Source of the DNA: Peptoniphilus grossensis ph5
Lineage (GTDB): Bacteria; Bacillota; Clostridia; Tissierellales; Peptoniphilaceae
Reading direction: 5' to 3'
DNA: 64,000 bases
Assembly: GCF_000311825.1 (NCBI RefSeq)
Contig: NZ_HE978568.1
Coordinates: forward strand, 150,203-214,202
Shown here: positions 15,310 through 23,206 of the stretch, in pieces
Position numbering within the stretch: the first letter of the stretch is position 1
How the letters are laid out: every line of letters begins with the position of its first letter
Notes under the pieces: generated by a model
The model's input: the letters and a program-made list of their open reading frames with translations, nothing else
Databases searched by the model: none
Told to the model about the DNA's origin: nothing
Translations under genes and position numbers: made by a program

Positions 15310-15313
15310 AACA

Positions 15314-16813
15314 ATGAAAACTGCTTACGCTTACGCTAGGTTTTCTAGTGGAAATCAAAAAGAAGAGTCTATTGAGGAACAGTTTTATGAAATAAAAAGA
15401 TACGCAGAGTCCGAAGGAATAATGATTAAAAAATATTACTCCGACGAAGCTATAAGTGGTCTTACAAATGGTAGAGATCAATTCCGAGAAATGATAAATG
15501 AAATCTTAAATCATGGAGGAATAGATTATGTCATTGTATATAAAGTAGAAAGGTTTAGTAGAAACAAATATCAATCTGCAATCTATAAAGAAAAGTTATC
15601 CCGTAGAGGAGTAAAAGTTTTATATGCTGCCCAAAGACTTTCTGACACCCCAGAAGGTGGGCTTATGGAAGGTATTTTAGAGAGTTTTGCCCAATATTAC
15701 TCTGAAAATTTAAGCGTAGATACACGACGTGGACAATATTATAATGCCAGGAAGGGCTTATTTAATGGTGGAATCCCACCACTAGGTTACTCTATAGATG
15801 ACGAGAAAAAATATAAAATTGATCCATACGAAGCTACAATAGTAAAATCAATATTTGATATGTACTTAGATGGTATGTCTCAATCAGAAATAGCCAGAGA
15901 ACTTAATAAAAAAGGATATAAAACCAACAGAAAGAGAAACTTTGCCCAAACATCTATAAGTGGAATTCTAACCAATAAAAAATATATAGGGATCTATGAG
16001 CATGGAAGAATACAACTTAAATATAATGTTACTGGTAAAAGAACCCTTGAAGTTATGCGACCTGATGACCAAGTTGTAGTAAATTATGATGCAATTCCAC
16101 CTATTATAGACAAGGAAGTTTTTGAGAGGGTACAAAAAATGATAAAAGATAGAGCAAATCAAAAAGCAGTTAGACAACATCACGATTATCCACTAAAGGG
16201 GCTTATATACTGCGAGTGTGGTCAAAAGATGTATGGCTATACTGATACAAGATACCCTAGCAATAGCCGATATCGATGTAAAAAATGTAATAATGCTATA
16301 AAAAAAGAAGCCTTAGAAAAATATATTATGTCAGTAGCAAGAAATTACATTTTAGATAACGCTGATGTTTTAGTTGACAGAATTGAGCAAGAAACAAAAA
16401 AAGCATTAGAGTCGCTAGATACCGACAAAAATGCACTTAAAAAAAGGCTTGATGAAATTGATAAAGAAGAAAATAACTGCGTTGAATATGTAATGTCCTT
16501 TGGTGCCAATGACAAAATAAAATCTAAGATAGATGAATTGAATAAAGAAAGAAATGAAATTAACAATTTATTAGCATCTACTGGAGGTCCAATAAACATA
16601 AAAAAAGAAATTAGAATTTGGATCAATAAAATTAAAAATGATAACTTAGAATTAAACAAAAAAGAATTTATACAGTTATTGGTTAGAAAGGTTGTAGTTT
16701 CAAGGGAGGAAGTGCAAATTTTTTTTAACATATTTGCACGCCCCTCCAACACCAACGCCCCCACGAGGGGTGCGACATGGAATGGTATAAAGAGTGCTAC
16801 AACATCAACATGA
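15314..16813 (+). CDS. Large serine integrase, C-terminus reading into the CRISPR array
   Basis: The product is a 499-residue serine recombinase that would integrate and excise the prophage. The resolvase domain has YARFSS with catalytic Ser11 and DYVIVYKVERFSRN; the recombinase domain spans about 160-290; a zinc ribbon has Cys300, Cys302, Cys322 and Cys325; a coiled coil covers about 365-420. The last ~18 codons (APTRGATWNGIKSATTST) are encoded by CRISPR repeat and spacer DNA, and the TGA (16811-16813) shares its last A with the next repeat. In the free phage the gene must end differently. The domains are otherwise intact. Confidence 0.95.
   Translation: MKTAYAYARFSSGNQKEESIEEQFYEIKRYAESEGIMIKKYYSDEAISGLTNGRDQFREMINEILNHGGIDYVIVYKVERFSRNKYQSAIYKEKLSRRGVKVLYAAQRLSDTPEGGLMEGILESFAQYYSENLSVDTRRGQYYNARKGLFNGGIPPLGYSIDDEKKYKIDPYEATIVKSIFDMYLDGMSQSEIARELNKKGYKTNRKRNFAQTSISGILTNKKYIGIYEHGRIQLKYNVTGKRTLEVMRPDDQVVVNYDAIPPIIDKEVFERVQKMIKDRANQKAVRQHHDYPLKGLIYCECGQKMYGYTDTRYPSNSRYRCKKCNNAIKKEALEKYIMSVARNYILDNADVLVDRIEQETKKALESLDTDKNALKKRLDEIDKEENNCVEYVMSFGANDKIKSKIDELNKERNEINNLLASTGGPINIKKEIRIWINKIKNDNLELNKKEFIQLLVRKVVVSREEVQIFFNIFARPSNTNAPTRGATWNGIKSATTST
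16712..16776. other. Prophage attachment junction inside a CRISPR repeat
   Basis: The unit at 16745-16776 equals the CRISPR repeat over its last 17 bases (CCCACGAGGGGTGCGAC, 16760-16776) but differs at 8 of the first 10 bases and at position 15. Sequence to the left is integrase coding. This fits a hybrid att site with crossover near 16756-16766, around the loop of the repeat's own palindrome. GTGCAAAT (16712-16719) / ATTTGCAC (16732-16739) is a perfect inverted repeat just before it. A naturally degenerate last repeat is the alternative. Confidence 0.7.
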
Positions 16814-17448
16814 TTTCAATCCACGCACCCACGAGGGGTGCGACTTTACAATTATAATAAGCTTAGGGGTCTAATTAGAATTTCAATCCACGCACCCACG
16901 AGGGGTGCGACGATTGCTTTTTCTTCTCCGTCATACTCCATGGCATATTTCAATCCACGCACCCACGAGGGGTGCGACTTGAGGAACTTCCTGCAAGATT
17001 AGACGAGCTAAAATTTCAATCCACGCACCCACGAGGGGTGCGACGCTAAAAAATACGAGATAAATTCTGATGCTAGGGTGATTTCAATCCACGCACCCAC
17101 GAGGGGTGCGACATGACCTTACATCTTATGCAAAAAGTGAGGATATAATTTCAATCCACGCACCCACGAGGGGTGCGACTAGTCGATGTAGGCTTTTACA
17201 AAGATTTTTCCATTATTTCAATCCACGCACCCACGAGGGGTGCGACCTTTCAGTTCCAAAAAAGCTAGTTCAAGTCCTTTATATTTCAATCCACGCACCC
17301 ACGAGGGGTGCGACAGATTCCAAACCAACTGATGTTACTAATTATATAATTTCAATCCACGCACCCACGAGGGGTGCGACTTTTTCTGTATACTGTTGCA
17401 TCTTGTAAATTGTCGTATTTCAATCCACGCACCCACGAGGGGTGCGAC
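16745..17448 (-). CRISPR. Type I-C CRISPR array, 10 perfect repeats plus one half repeat
   Basis: Perfect 32-bp repeats start at 16813, 16880, 16947, 17013, 17081, 17148, 17215, 17283, 17349 and 17417; a half-degenerate unit is at 16745. Ten spacers are 34-36 bp and all differ. In the transcribed (minus) orientation the repeat is GT, a 7-bp stem CGCACCC/GGGTGCG with 5-nt loop, then the 11-nt handle TGGATTGAAAT, the type I-C form. The leader and newest spacers are at the right, next to cas2. Many spacers have an open frame throughout (for example one reading EELPARLDELK), as expected for phage coding DNA. Open frames with ISIHAPTRGAT are repeat artefacts. Confidence 0.99.
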
Positions 17449-17578
17449 TGCATTTTTTAGCCTTTTTCTACTACTAAAAGATACAGCTAATCATTTTTTT
17501 AAGAGTTTTGTCTCTTTTTCATTGTTTTATTATGAGTTAGTTACAAGAATTATATGTCCAGCTCTAAATCTCATAATC
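17449..17578 (-). promoter_or_regulatory. CRISPR leader
   Basis: This 130-bp AT-rich stretch separates the cas2 stop from the first repeat. On the minus strand it has a TATAAT-like element (within CATATAATTC, about 17550) and long A/T runs. It should carry the pre-crRNA promoter and the signals for new spacer insertion. Confidence 0.75.
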
Positions 17579-17872
17579 TTATAAGATTAATAAGTCTTTT
17601 TCTGGGTTATAGGAGTCATCTCTTCCAAGAGTTTCCACTCTCCTCTCCCAATTTTTCCCTAAATTGTAAATTCTAATTGAGTCTTTTTTAGGGTCAATTA
17701 TTTTTTCTAATTTGTTTTTAATAAGAACTAAATCTGCAGGATAAATATTTAGTTCGAAAACAGAATTTTGAACTCTTTGTCCGTAATCTAAACAGACTTT
17801 TGCAACCTGCCTTAATCGTCTTTTGCCATCACTTGACACTGTTTCTACATCATAGGTTATTAGTACTTGCAT
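17579..17872 (-). CDS. cas2: Cas2, spacer-acquisition subunit
   Basis: The product has 97 residues and a ferredoxin fold beginning MQVLITYDVET, with RLRQVAKVCLDYGQRVQNSVFE as the first helix and strand. It dimerises and bridges two Cas1 dimers to insert new spacers at the leader. The stop is the last codon before the leader; it follows cas1 with one base between. The length and sequence are typical of type I-C. Confidence 0.97.
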   Translation of the reverse strand: MQVLITYDVETVSSDGKRRLRQVAKVCLDYGQRVQNSVFELNIYPADLVLIKNKLEKIIDPKKDSIRIYNLGKNWERRVETLGRDDSYNPEKDLLIL

Positions 17873-17873
17873 T

Positions 17874-18905
17874 TTAGCCTCCCATCATAAAAGGTGGATA
17901 GGATTCTATATCTCCTCTAAGATACGAATTTAATAACATGGCTTGAACATGGGGAAGTAGCCCTATTTTTATATTTTCTTCTATAAATGGATGATATATT
18001 TCTTCTTGTTCTCTTTTGTTCCAATTTTCTAAAACTATTTGTCTGCCATTATCGTTTAAAAGTGTGGCGCCATTTTCTTTTACCTCAAAATGATTCTTGT
18101 TTATTCTATTTAAGTTTATCATTGATAGCGTAAATTTATCAACTAGAAAGGCTCTCATTTCTTCTATTAAGTCAAGTGCCATGCTAACCCTTCCCGGCCT
18201 ATCTGTATGAAAGAACCCTGCATAGGAATCTATACCTACACCTCCAAGGGCTGCCGCAATATTATTTGTAAGTAGTGAATATAGAAAGGATATTAGGGCG
18301 TTGAACCTGTCCATTGGAGGTCTTTTGCTTCTATCTATAAAGAAAAAATCTTCACGCTGTTTTATTATTAATTCATCTAAGACCGAAAAGTACTCTCTAG
18401 CTATTATTCCTTCTATACCTCTTACACTGTCTTTGTTCTTGCAGTTTTTGATTTCCAGCATTAAAAGTTTTATGGAATTTATAACTTCTTCTAGTCTTTT
18501 GACATCAACTTTTTCTTTATTGTCTAACTTTCCTCTTATTAAGATTTTCCTGGAATTATATGCCTTTGCGTAGATTATATTTTTTACAAAATCCAAGGAC
18601 TCTTCTGACTCTTGCATTTTATATTGTTTCTTCCTTGTGTAAATATTTCCATAAGATGCTCCAAGAACTCTGCCGCAATACTTTCCATAGGGTGTAAAGA
18701 AGGTTATGGCTACATTTTCTTCCATACACATTTTCATTAAATCTGGACTCATGCCCATATAATTAAAACAAACTATCTGTTTTAATATGTGGATTGGGTA
18801 TCTTGCCACTGTTTTTGAATCAAGAGTTATAGAAATGTTTCTTCCTTCTTTTCTAAGATAATAATCTGGATTTGTGACATATAAAGTGTTCAATAGCTTT
18901 TTCAT
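17874..18905 (-). CDS. cas1: Cas1 integrase, type I-C
   Basis: The product is a 343-residue metal-dependent integrase that joins prespacers into the array. The N-terminal beta domain is followed by the all-alpha catalytic domain with the acidic metal site: EGIIAREYFSVL (Glu), then DSYAGFFHTDRPGRVSMALDLIEEMR with the conserved His and Asp. Full length. Its ATG overlaps the stop of cas4 by four bases. With intact Cas1, Cas2 and Cas4, the locus should still take up spacers. Confidence 0.97.
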   Translation of the reverse strand: MKKLLNTLYVTNPDYYLRKEGRNISITLDSKTVARYPIHILKQIVCFNYMGMSPDLMKMCMEENVAITFFTPYGKYCGRVLGASYGNIYTRKKQYKMQESEESLDFVKNIIYAKAYNSRKILIRGKLDNKEKVDVKRLEEVINSIKLLMLEIKNCKNKDSVRGIEGIIAREYFSVLDELIIKQREDFFFIDRSKRPPMDRFNALISFLYSLLTNNIAAALGGVGIDSYAGFFHTDRPGRVSMALDLIEEMRAFLVDKFTLSMINLNRINKNHFEVKENGATLLNDNGRQIVLENWNKREQEEIYHPFIEENIKIGLLPHVQAMLLNSYLRGDIESYPPFMMGG

Positions 18906-19555
18906 AATTCTGCCCCATAAATATAGTTATCAACATTTTTAATTTTTTTCGTTATCCTTGGGCTACACTCATTATAAAGAGAACACATCTTGCAATTCTT
19001 ATAATTTTCTGCTCTAGGGACTATTTTTTCTTTATAGTACTGGTGCATCTCTTTTGCTGCACTTATTGTTAGTTCTCTTAATTCATTTGCGAACTCAACT
19101 TTTTCACGAGTATCTGTTTCATTATAATAAATATATCCATAATCAAGTTTTGTATTGAAATTTTCTTCCACACAAATTGCCTGTGCCATTAACTGGGCAT
19201 TGTCATAATTATATTTTTTCTTTTTGCCCCTCTTATATTCTATAATAATTGGCTGCCATAAGCCCTTTCTATTATTCAACTCAATTCCCTTATCTGATTT
19301 ATGAAATTCGATTGCATCTAACCTGCCAGAGAGTCCCAGATTTTTGGAACTCACTGACATTGCTCTTGATATTATTAAGTCTTTTCTCTTTTCTTTTATA
19401 AAGGGTTTATCAACTTTTGTATGAATTACTTGACCTTCCGCTGTAAATGAATTTTCCGTCCAAATATTTTCAACATGAATTAGAGCCCACTGTCTCTTAC
19501 AAAACAAAAAGTGTTGAACTCCACTTAACATTAGGTATTCATCTTCAGCATACAT
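18902..19555 (-). CDS. cas4: Cas4 nuclease
   Basis: The product is a 217-residue RecB-type (PD-(D/E)XK) nuclease with a 4Fe-4S cluster. The first Cys is in FLFCKRQWALIHVE; the other three are in CKMCSLYNEC near the C-terminus. The nuclease core includes LDAIEFH and PIIIEYKRGKKK. In type I-C it trims prespacers and selects them next to the right PAM. It sits between cas7 and cas1 as usual. Confidence 0.96.
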   Translation of the reverse strand: MYAEDEYLMLSGVQHFLFCKRQWALIHVENIWTENSFTAEGQVIHTKVDKPFIKEKRKDLIISRAMSVSSKNLGLSGRLDAIEFHKSDKGIELNNRKGLWQPIIIEYKRGKKKKYNYDNAQLMAQAICVEENFNTKLDYGYIYYNETDTREKVEFANELRELTISAAKEMHQYYKEKIVPRAENYKNCKMCSLYNECSPRITKKIKNVDNYIYGAEL

Positions 19556-19556
19556 T

Positions 19557-20411
19557 TTAAATTCCCTTAATATGTTCTACTTTTAATCCCTTTTCTTCAT
19601 ATTCTTTTAGTTTTTCTTGGTCTAGTCTAATATTGTAATCTTCATATTTTACTTTTAAGTCTTCTGCGTTAGGAAGGTCGTACTCTAATAGGTCCTTTAT
19701 CTTTCCACTTGACACATCTCCAACCTTTGATGAGTGATTAAACCAGAATATGTCTTTGACTTCCATAGAGCCGTCTGGTCTAGCTGACGAAATATCATTA
19801 ATAAATAAAGTTTTTATACATTCTTTTATAGTTTCCACATCTTTTTCATCGAAGCCAGTTTTTTCTGCAAAGTATGAATTAATGCTTCCATTAACTACAT
19901 AAACTCCGTGGTCCACAAAGTGCTTTGTTCCCATTGTATCGGCACTTCTTGACTTTCCGGCAGTAGGTTCCATACCACTTATAGATTTAGTTATTTGCAT
20001 TGTAGTTGTTTCTATTGGCTCAAGAGATTTTGCTATAGAAATACTTACTGGTCCTCTAATTCCAAGAGATCTTTTTTGATAAGTAAAGACTTGACCAAAG
20101 GACCTTATATCAATCCATTTTTCATTGGCTCTTTTTTCTACTTCTTCGTCACTATCTTCTTTTTTGAAAACTGAATCAAATCTTTTTTCAAGAGATCTAA
20201 AGCCGTCGTCACTTCTGTCTAAGGATTTTACAAAGATGTCGTGACCCATGTCTTGCATCCTATTTCTTAGCTTTCTCTTTAAGCATACATCAGAAATTTC
20301 TCCAAATCCTCTATTATCTATTCTTGGCATATTGCCAGTTAGTGGGTCACCATTAGGATTTGCTCCAGAAACTTCAATTGTAAAAATAAAATCTACTTTA
20401 TTATTAATCAT
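19557..20411 (-). CDS. cas7: Cas7 (Csd2), Cascade backbone
   Basis: The product is a 284-residue RAMP protein that forms the helical backbone along the crRNA spacer. The family start KVDFIFTIEVSGANPNGDPL and the IDNRGFGEISDVCLKRKLRN segment are clear. Cas7 thumbs flip out every sixth base of the guide-target duplex, which matters for reading the crRNA-like RNA at 23207. Its ATG overlaps cas8c by eight bases. Confidence 0.96.
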   Translation of the reverse strand: MINNKVDFIFTIEVSGANPNGDPLTGNMPRIDNRGFGEISDVCLKRKLRNRMQDMGHDIFVKSLDRSDDGFRSLEKRFDSVFKKEDSDEEVEKRANEKWIDIRSFGQVFTYQKRSLGIRGPVSISIAKSLEPIETTTMQITKSISGMEPTAGKSRSADTMGTKHFVDHGVYVVNGSINSYFAEKTGFDEKDVETIKECIKTLFINDISSARPDGSMEVKDIFWFNHSSKVGDVSSGKIKDLLEYDLPNAEDLKVKYEDYNIRLDQEKLKEYEEKGLKVEHIKGI

Positions 20412-22338
20412 GTTTTTCCCCGCTTTCTCTTGTAGTTTTTTTGTATAAGTAATCTAATTCTTTAATTTGTGCTTGATACCCAAATAAAAATCCTGAGTTT
20501 AAAGGTTTATTTGTTTCTACCCCATTAAATTTGTAATTTTCCCCTATAAGTTCAATTACATCTCCAGCTTCTCTTTTTAAAATATTTCTTATTTCTCTAG
20601 TTTTTTCATTTGCATGCAACTTAAAATCATAGGGCTTGATTAAATCGCTAAGTCTCATGCTCATAGTTGCAGGTTTATTTAAATAACTTGACCAAAGTTT
20701 TTCAGCATTTGTTATTCTTTCGTCATCTTTATTGTAAGTAAAAGCTTCAGTTTTTTCATATATAGCTAGAAGTCTCCCAAATAAATAAGACCTATCTATT
20801 TCTTTTTTATCTAACATATTGCTTTTTATTCCCTCCTTTTCCCTCAGAACTGACAAGGCACATAACTTTACTTGTAGCCAAAACTTGTCGTAGTTTAATC
20901 GGTTTCTAATATTTATTTCTAAAGCTTGAATAATATTTTTAGGCATATCTCTGCCTTCAATAATCGAAGCTAAAATATTTTTGTATTGATCTGTTACGAA
21001 TTTCTTTTTTGCTACCTCAAGTCCCTTTTCTCTTTCTACTCCATAAGCTGTTTGTATAAGCATTAATGGGCTTGGCGTATAATTAGTCTTGCCCTTTTCT
21101 TTGGTAAATCTGTACCAATGATATTTGTTTTGCCAAGAAACTAAATTTTCCTTTAGCCTTGAACTATCCATCTCTCTAAAATATTTTACAGCTACTCTTC
21201 CATTGCTGACTTTGTCAATTATAGCCATATAATATTTAGATTCATTAGAAAATAGAACTTTACCGCTAGTGAAAGACTTGACTATACTTTCTGAAGTTTC
21301 ATCAGAAATTTTTCTGCCTTCATTTCTATTTCCTTGAGGCAAGTCTTCTCCTGCTATATCAAAAAGTGGTCCCAAATCAATAATTTCAATTTTCTTTGTT
21401 GGGTCTAAATCAGTTTTATTCTGAATATCATCGGAAAACCAACTTAGAGCATAGGTAAACTCTCCAAGCCACCTAGCTGTATTATCCCCATCAAGTAAAG
21501 ACTTTGCCATTTGAATTATTTTTTGGCTAGATTCCTTTCCAATTTTTATAGTTTCATCTGGCTTATCAAATCTGCCTAAAAAATTTTCATTATTTGCAGT
21601 AATTTGAGAAATAAGTCTTGCAGAACCTATTAAAGGTTTGTGTTTAAGACATAGAAAATCTTTTTCTCCACTGATGTTGCAAATAATTTCTTCCGTGTCT
21701 TTGTCTCTCGCAAAAATGTCCTTGGTGTACTTAATAAATTTTTCTTGCAAATCCTTATTTTCAGAAAGGCTTAAATCTTTTTTCCCATCATAATTTTCAA
21801 CTGCAAATGTTAAAAACACCTTTGAAAAATCTATTGTAACTTTCTTTGCCTTCTTGTCAGACTTATCCACAAATTCAACATTTTTATCTTTTAGAATTTT
21901 ATATTCTTTAAATAATTTAGAAAGTATATCTTCGAAAACCTTTTCTTTAATAATGTAGTCGTGGATTATTCTTACAAATTCATCTTCATCATAATTTAAC
22001 CATGCTTCCTGCTGACTAATGTAAGCTTCAGATTTGTTTGTGTTTTCTTGCATTACATAATCGAAGTTGTCAAAGAGAGGATGGGGTGCAATTCCACTAG
22101 ATCTTGCAACAGAATCTTCTGTTACAGGGAAAATTACAATATCGCCATCTTCTAAAAATTTTGCATCAACTAATTCACTTTTTTTGTTAATCGTAATCTC
22201 AACAATGTTTTTGCCATTGGACTTCATAGAATTGTGATAAATCGGAAGAATTAAACTGGATTTATCATCTAGGTTCCCAACTAAATTATTCTCAAGTCCA
22301 TAGTTATAAGAATTTAATAAGGCTGTTAAAAAACTCAA
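20404..22338 (-). CDS. cas8c: Cas8c (Csd1), Cascade large subunit
   Basis: The product is a 644-residue large subunit that reads the PAM and recruits Cas3. Family features seen: GIAPHPLFDNFDYVM near residue 80, CLKHKPLIGSARLISQI near 225, NDNTARWLGEF-type segments and the C-terminal helical bundle (possible internally translated Cas11-like small subunit, as known in type I-C). It starts with TTG at 22338, 6 bases after GGAAGTGA. No frameshift is seen. Confidence 0.93.
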   Translation of the reverse strand: MSFLTALLNSYNYGLENNLVGNLDDKSSLILPIYHNSMKSNGKNIVEITINKKSELVDAKFLEDGDIVIFPVTEDSVARSSGIAPHPLFDNFDYVMQENTNKSEAYISQQEAWLNYDEDEFVRIIHDYIIKEKVFEDILSKLFKEYKILKDKNVEFVDKSDKKAKKVTIDFSKVFLTFAVENYDGKKDLSLSENKDLQEKFIKYTKDIFARDKDTEEIICNISGEKDFLCLKHKPLIGSARLISQITANNENFLGRFDKPDETIKIGKESSQKIIQMAKSLLDGDNTARWLGEFTYALSWFSDDIQNKTDLDPTKKIEIIDLGPLFDIAGEDLPQGNRNEGRKISDETSESIVKSFTSGKVLFSNESKYYMAIIDKVSNGRVAVKYFREMDSSRLKENLVSWQNKYHWYRFTKEKGKTNYTPSPLMLIQTAYGVEREKGLEVAKKKFVTDQYKNILASIIEGRDMPKNIIQALEINIRNRLNYDKFWLQVKLCALSVLREKEGIKSNMLDKKEIDRSYLFGRLLAIYEKTEAFTYNKDDERITNAEKLWSSYLNKPATMSMRLSDLIKPYDFKLHANEKTREIRNILKREAGDVIELIGENYKFNGVETNKPLNSGFLFGYQAQIKELDYLYKKTTRESGEKHD

Positions 22339-22352
22339 TATATCACTTCCAT

Positions 22353-23057
22353 TTAATAATCTTCTAATTCTTGGTCCACTGTTCTCGTAACTTTAGCCTC
22401 TTTGAAAGAATAATTTGAAACCTCATTTATTATTGGGCACTCTTCAGGTTTTTTAAAAACTATTCTGCCTTTTTTCATATTAATTGGTCCATAAGCTGAC
22501 TTTAAAGTTTCTCCAGATTTTTCCGGATAAATAAAGCCAACAAACATTAGCCCAAGTCCTAAATCACTTTCATCATAGTAGCCCTTGTCACTTTCATATT
22601 CTTCTTCAGATAAATATTCAATGTAGCCTTGGCACTCAGATACACCTAAAAAGATTGGTCTTCTTCCACCTCTTTTTAGAGATCTCTCTGTAATTGCTTC
22701 GTGTTTGTTAAAATTTCTATCGCTTTTTAAATCTTCTCTATCTTCATTCCACTCAAAGTGAAACTTAACATAGTAGCAGGGACTAATTAAATAGGTATAT
22801 GCCGATAAATCGGACTTATAATCCTTTAATAAGAGTCTCATACCCTGTGTGTAGGATTCGATTTTATTCATGACTCTAACTTCGTCAATTACATTTGTAA
22901 TTGTGGGCTTAAAATAATTTGCATCGATTATACCCTTTAAGGCTTCTCTAGTAGGCGCGGAATAAGAGATCTTTTCTCCCCCGCTCTTACTTTCAGGCGC
23001 TGTAAACAATGCTTTAGATCCATAAATTTTTGCGTAAAAATATTTTGATTGATTCAA
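22353..23057 (-). CDS. cas5c: Cas5c (Cas5d), pre-crRNA endonuclease
   Basis: The product has about 234 residues. In type I-C this RAMP protein replaces Cas6: it cuts pre-crRNA at the base of the repeat stem, leaving an 11-nt 5' handle, and stays bound. Visible are YFYAKIYGSKALFTAPES at the start and the Arg/Lys-rich segment ERSLKRGGRRPIFLGVSECQ. TTG at 23057 is preferred since AGGAGG lies eight bases upstream; the GTG at 23066 overlaps that site. It heads the operon controlled by the promoter at 23130-23158. Confidence 0.93.
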   Translation of the reverse strand: MNQSKYFYAKIYGSKALFTAPESKSGGEKISYSAPTREALKGIIDANYFKPTITNVIDEVRVMNKIESYTQGMRLLLKDYKSDLSAYTYLISPCYYVKFHFEWNEDREDLKSDRNFNKHEAITERSLKRGGRRPIFLGVSECQGYIEYLSEEEYESDKGYYDESDLGLGLMFVGFIYPEKSGETLKSAYGPINMKKGRIVFKKPEECPIINEVSNYSFKEAKVTRTVDQELEDY

Positions 23058-23126
23058 TATTTTCACCTCCTCTTATTTAAATTTTATTTGAAAAATATTT
23101 TATGAAAACGAAATCATCTCTTTGTA

Positions 23127-23149
23127 TTTATGTTAATATTTAACTAAAA
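23127..23149 (+). promoter_or_regulatory. Predicted target of the crRNA-like RNA over the cas -10
   Basis: The sequence from 23130 (ATGTTAATATTTAAC...) matches the guide starting at 23233 at positions 1-5, 7-11, 13-15, 17-18 and 20; the early mismatches are at 6 and 12, positions that type I Cascade does not read. The 5' flank is TTT (23127-23129), close to the I-C PAM TTC. The site covers the whole -10 of the cas promoter. Confidence 0.75.
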
Positions 23150-23158
23150 ATTTGTCAA
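23130..23158 (-). promoter_or_regulatory. Promoter of the cas5-8-7-4-1-2 operon
   Basis: On the minus strand TTGACA (23158-23153), 17 bp, TAACAT (23135-23130). Transcription would start near 23123, about 65 bases upstream of the cas5c start. The -10 and most of the spacer lie inside the target of the crRNA-like RNA. Confidence 0.82.
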
Positions 23159-23191
23159 TGGTTAAATATTATTTTATTAGTTTTATTTTTC

Positions 23192-23200
23192 TGTTATAAT
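23192..23200 (+). promoter_or_regulatory. Extended -10 promoter of the crRNA-like RNA
   Basis: TGTTATAAT is a perfect extended -10 (TGnTATAAT). No strong -35 is present, as is common with extended -10 promoters. Transcription would start at about 23207, the first base of the pseudo-repeat. Confidence 0.75.
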
Positions 23201-23206
23201 TAATAT

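Noticed and set aside
16845..17416. Spacers targeting this same window exactly
   Set aside because: Reading the spacers against the prophage genes I found only one partial match (16979-17012 against 9765-9798). A full search was not possible, so self-targeting is not claimed.
17106..17584. Plus-strand frames with repeated ISIHAPTRGAT segments
   Set aside because: They are translations of the CRISPR repeats and spacers. No ribosome site or domain is present.
23067..23206. A toxin gene (CreT-like) paired with the crRNA-like RNA
   Set aside because: No second promoter plus short ORF with rare codons was found in the gap; the predicted target is the cas promoter instead.
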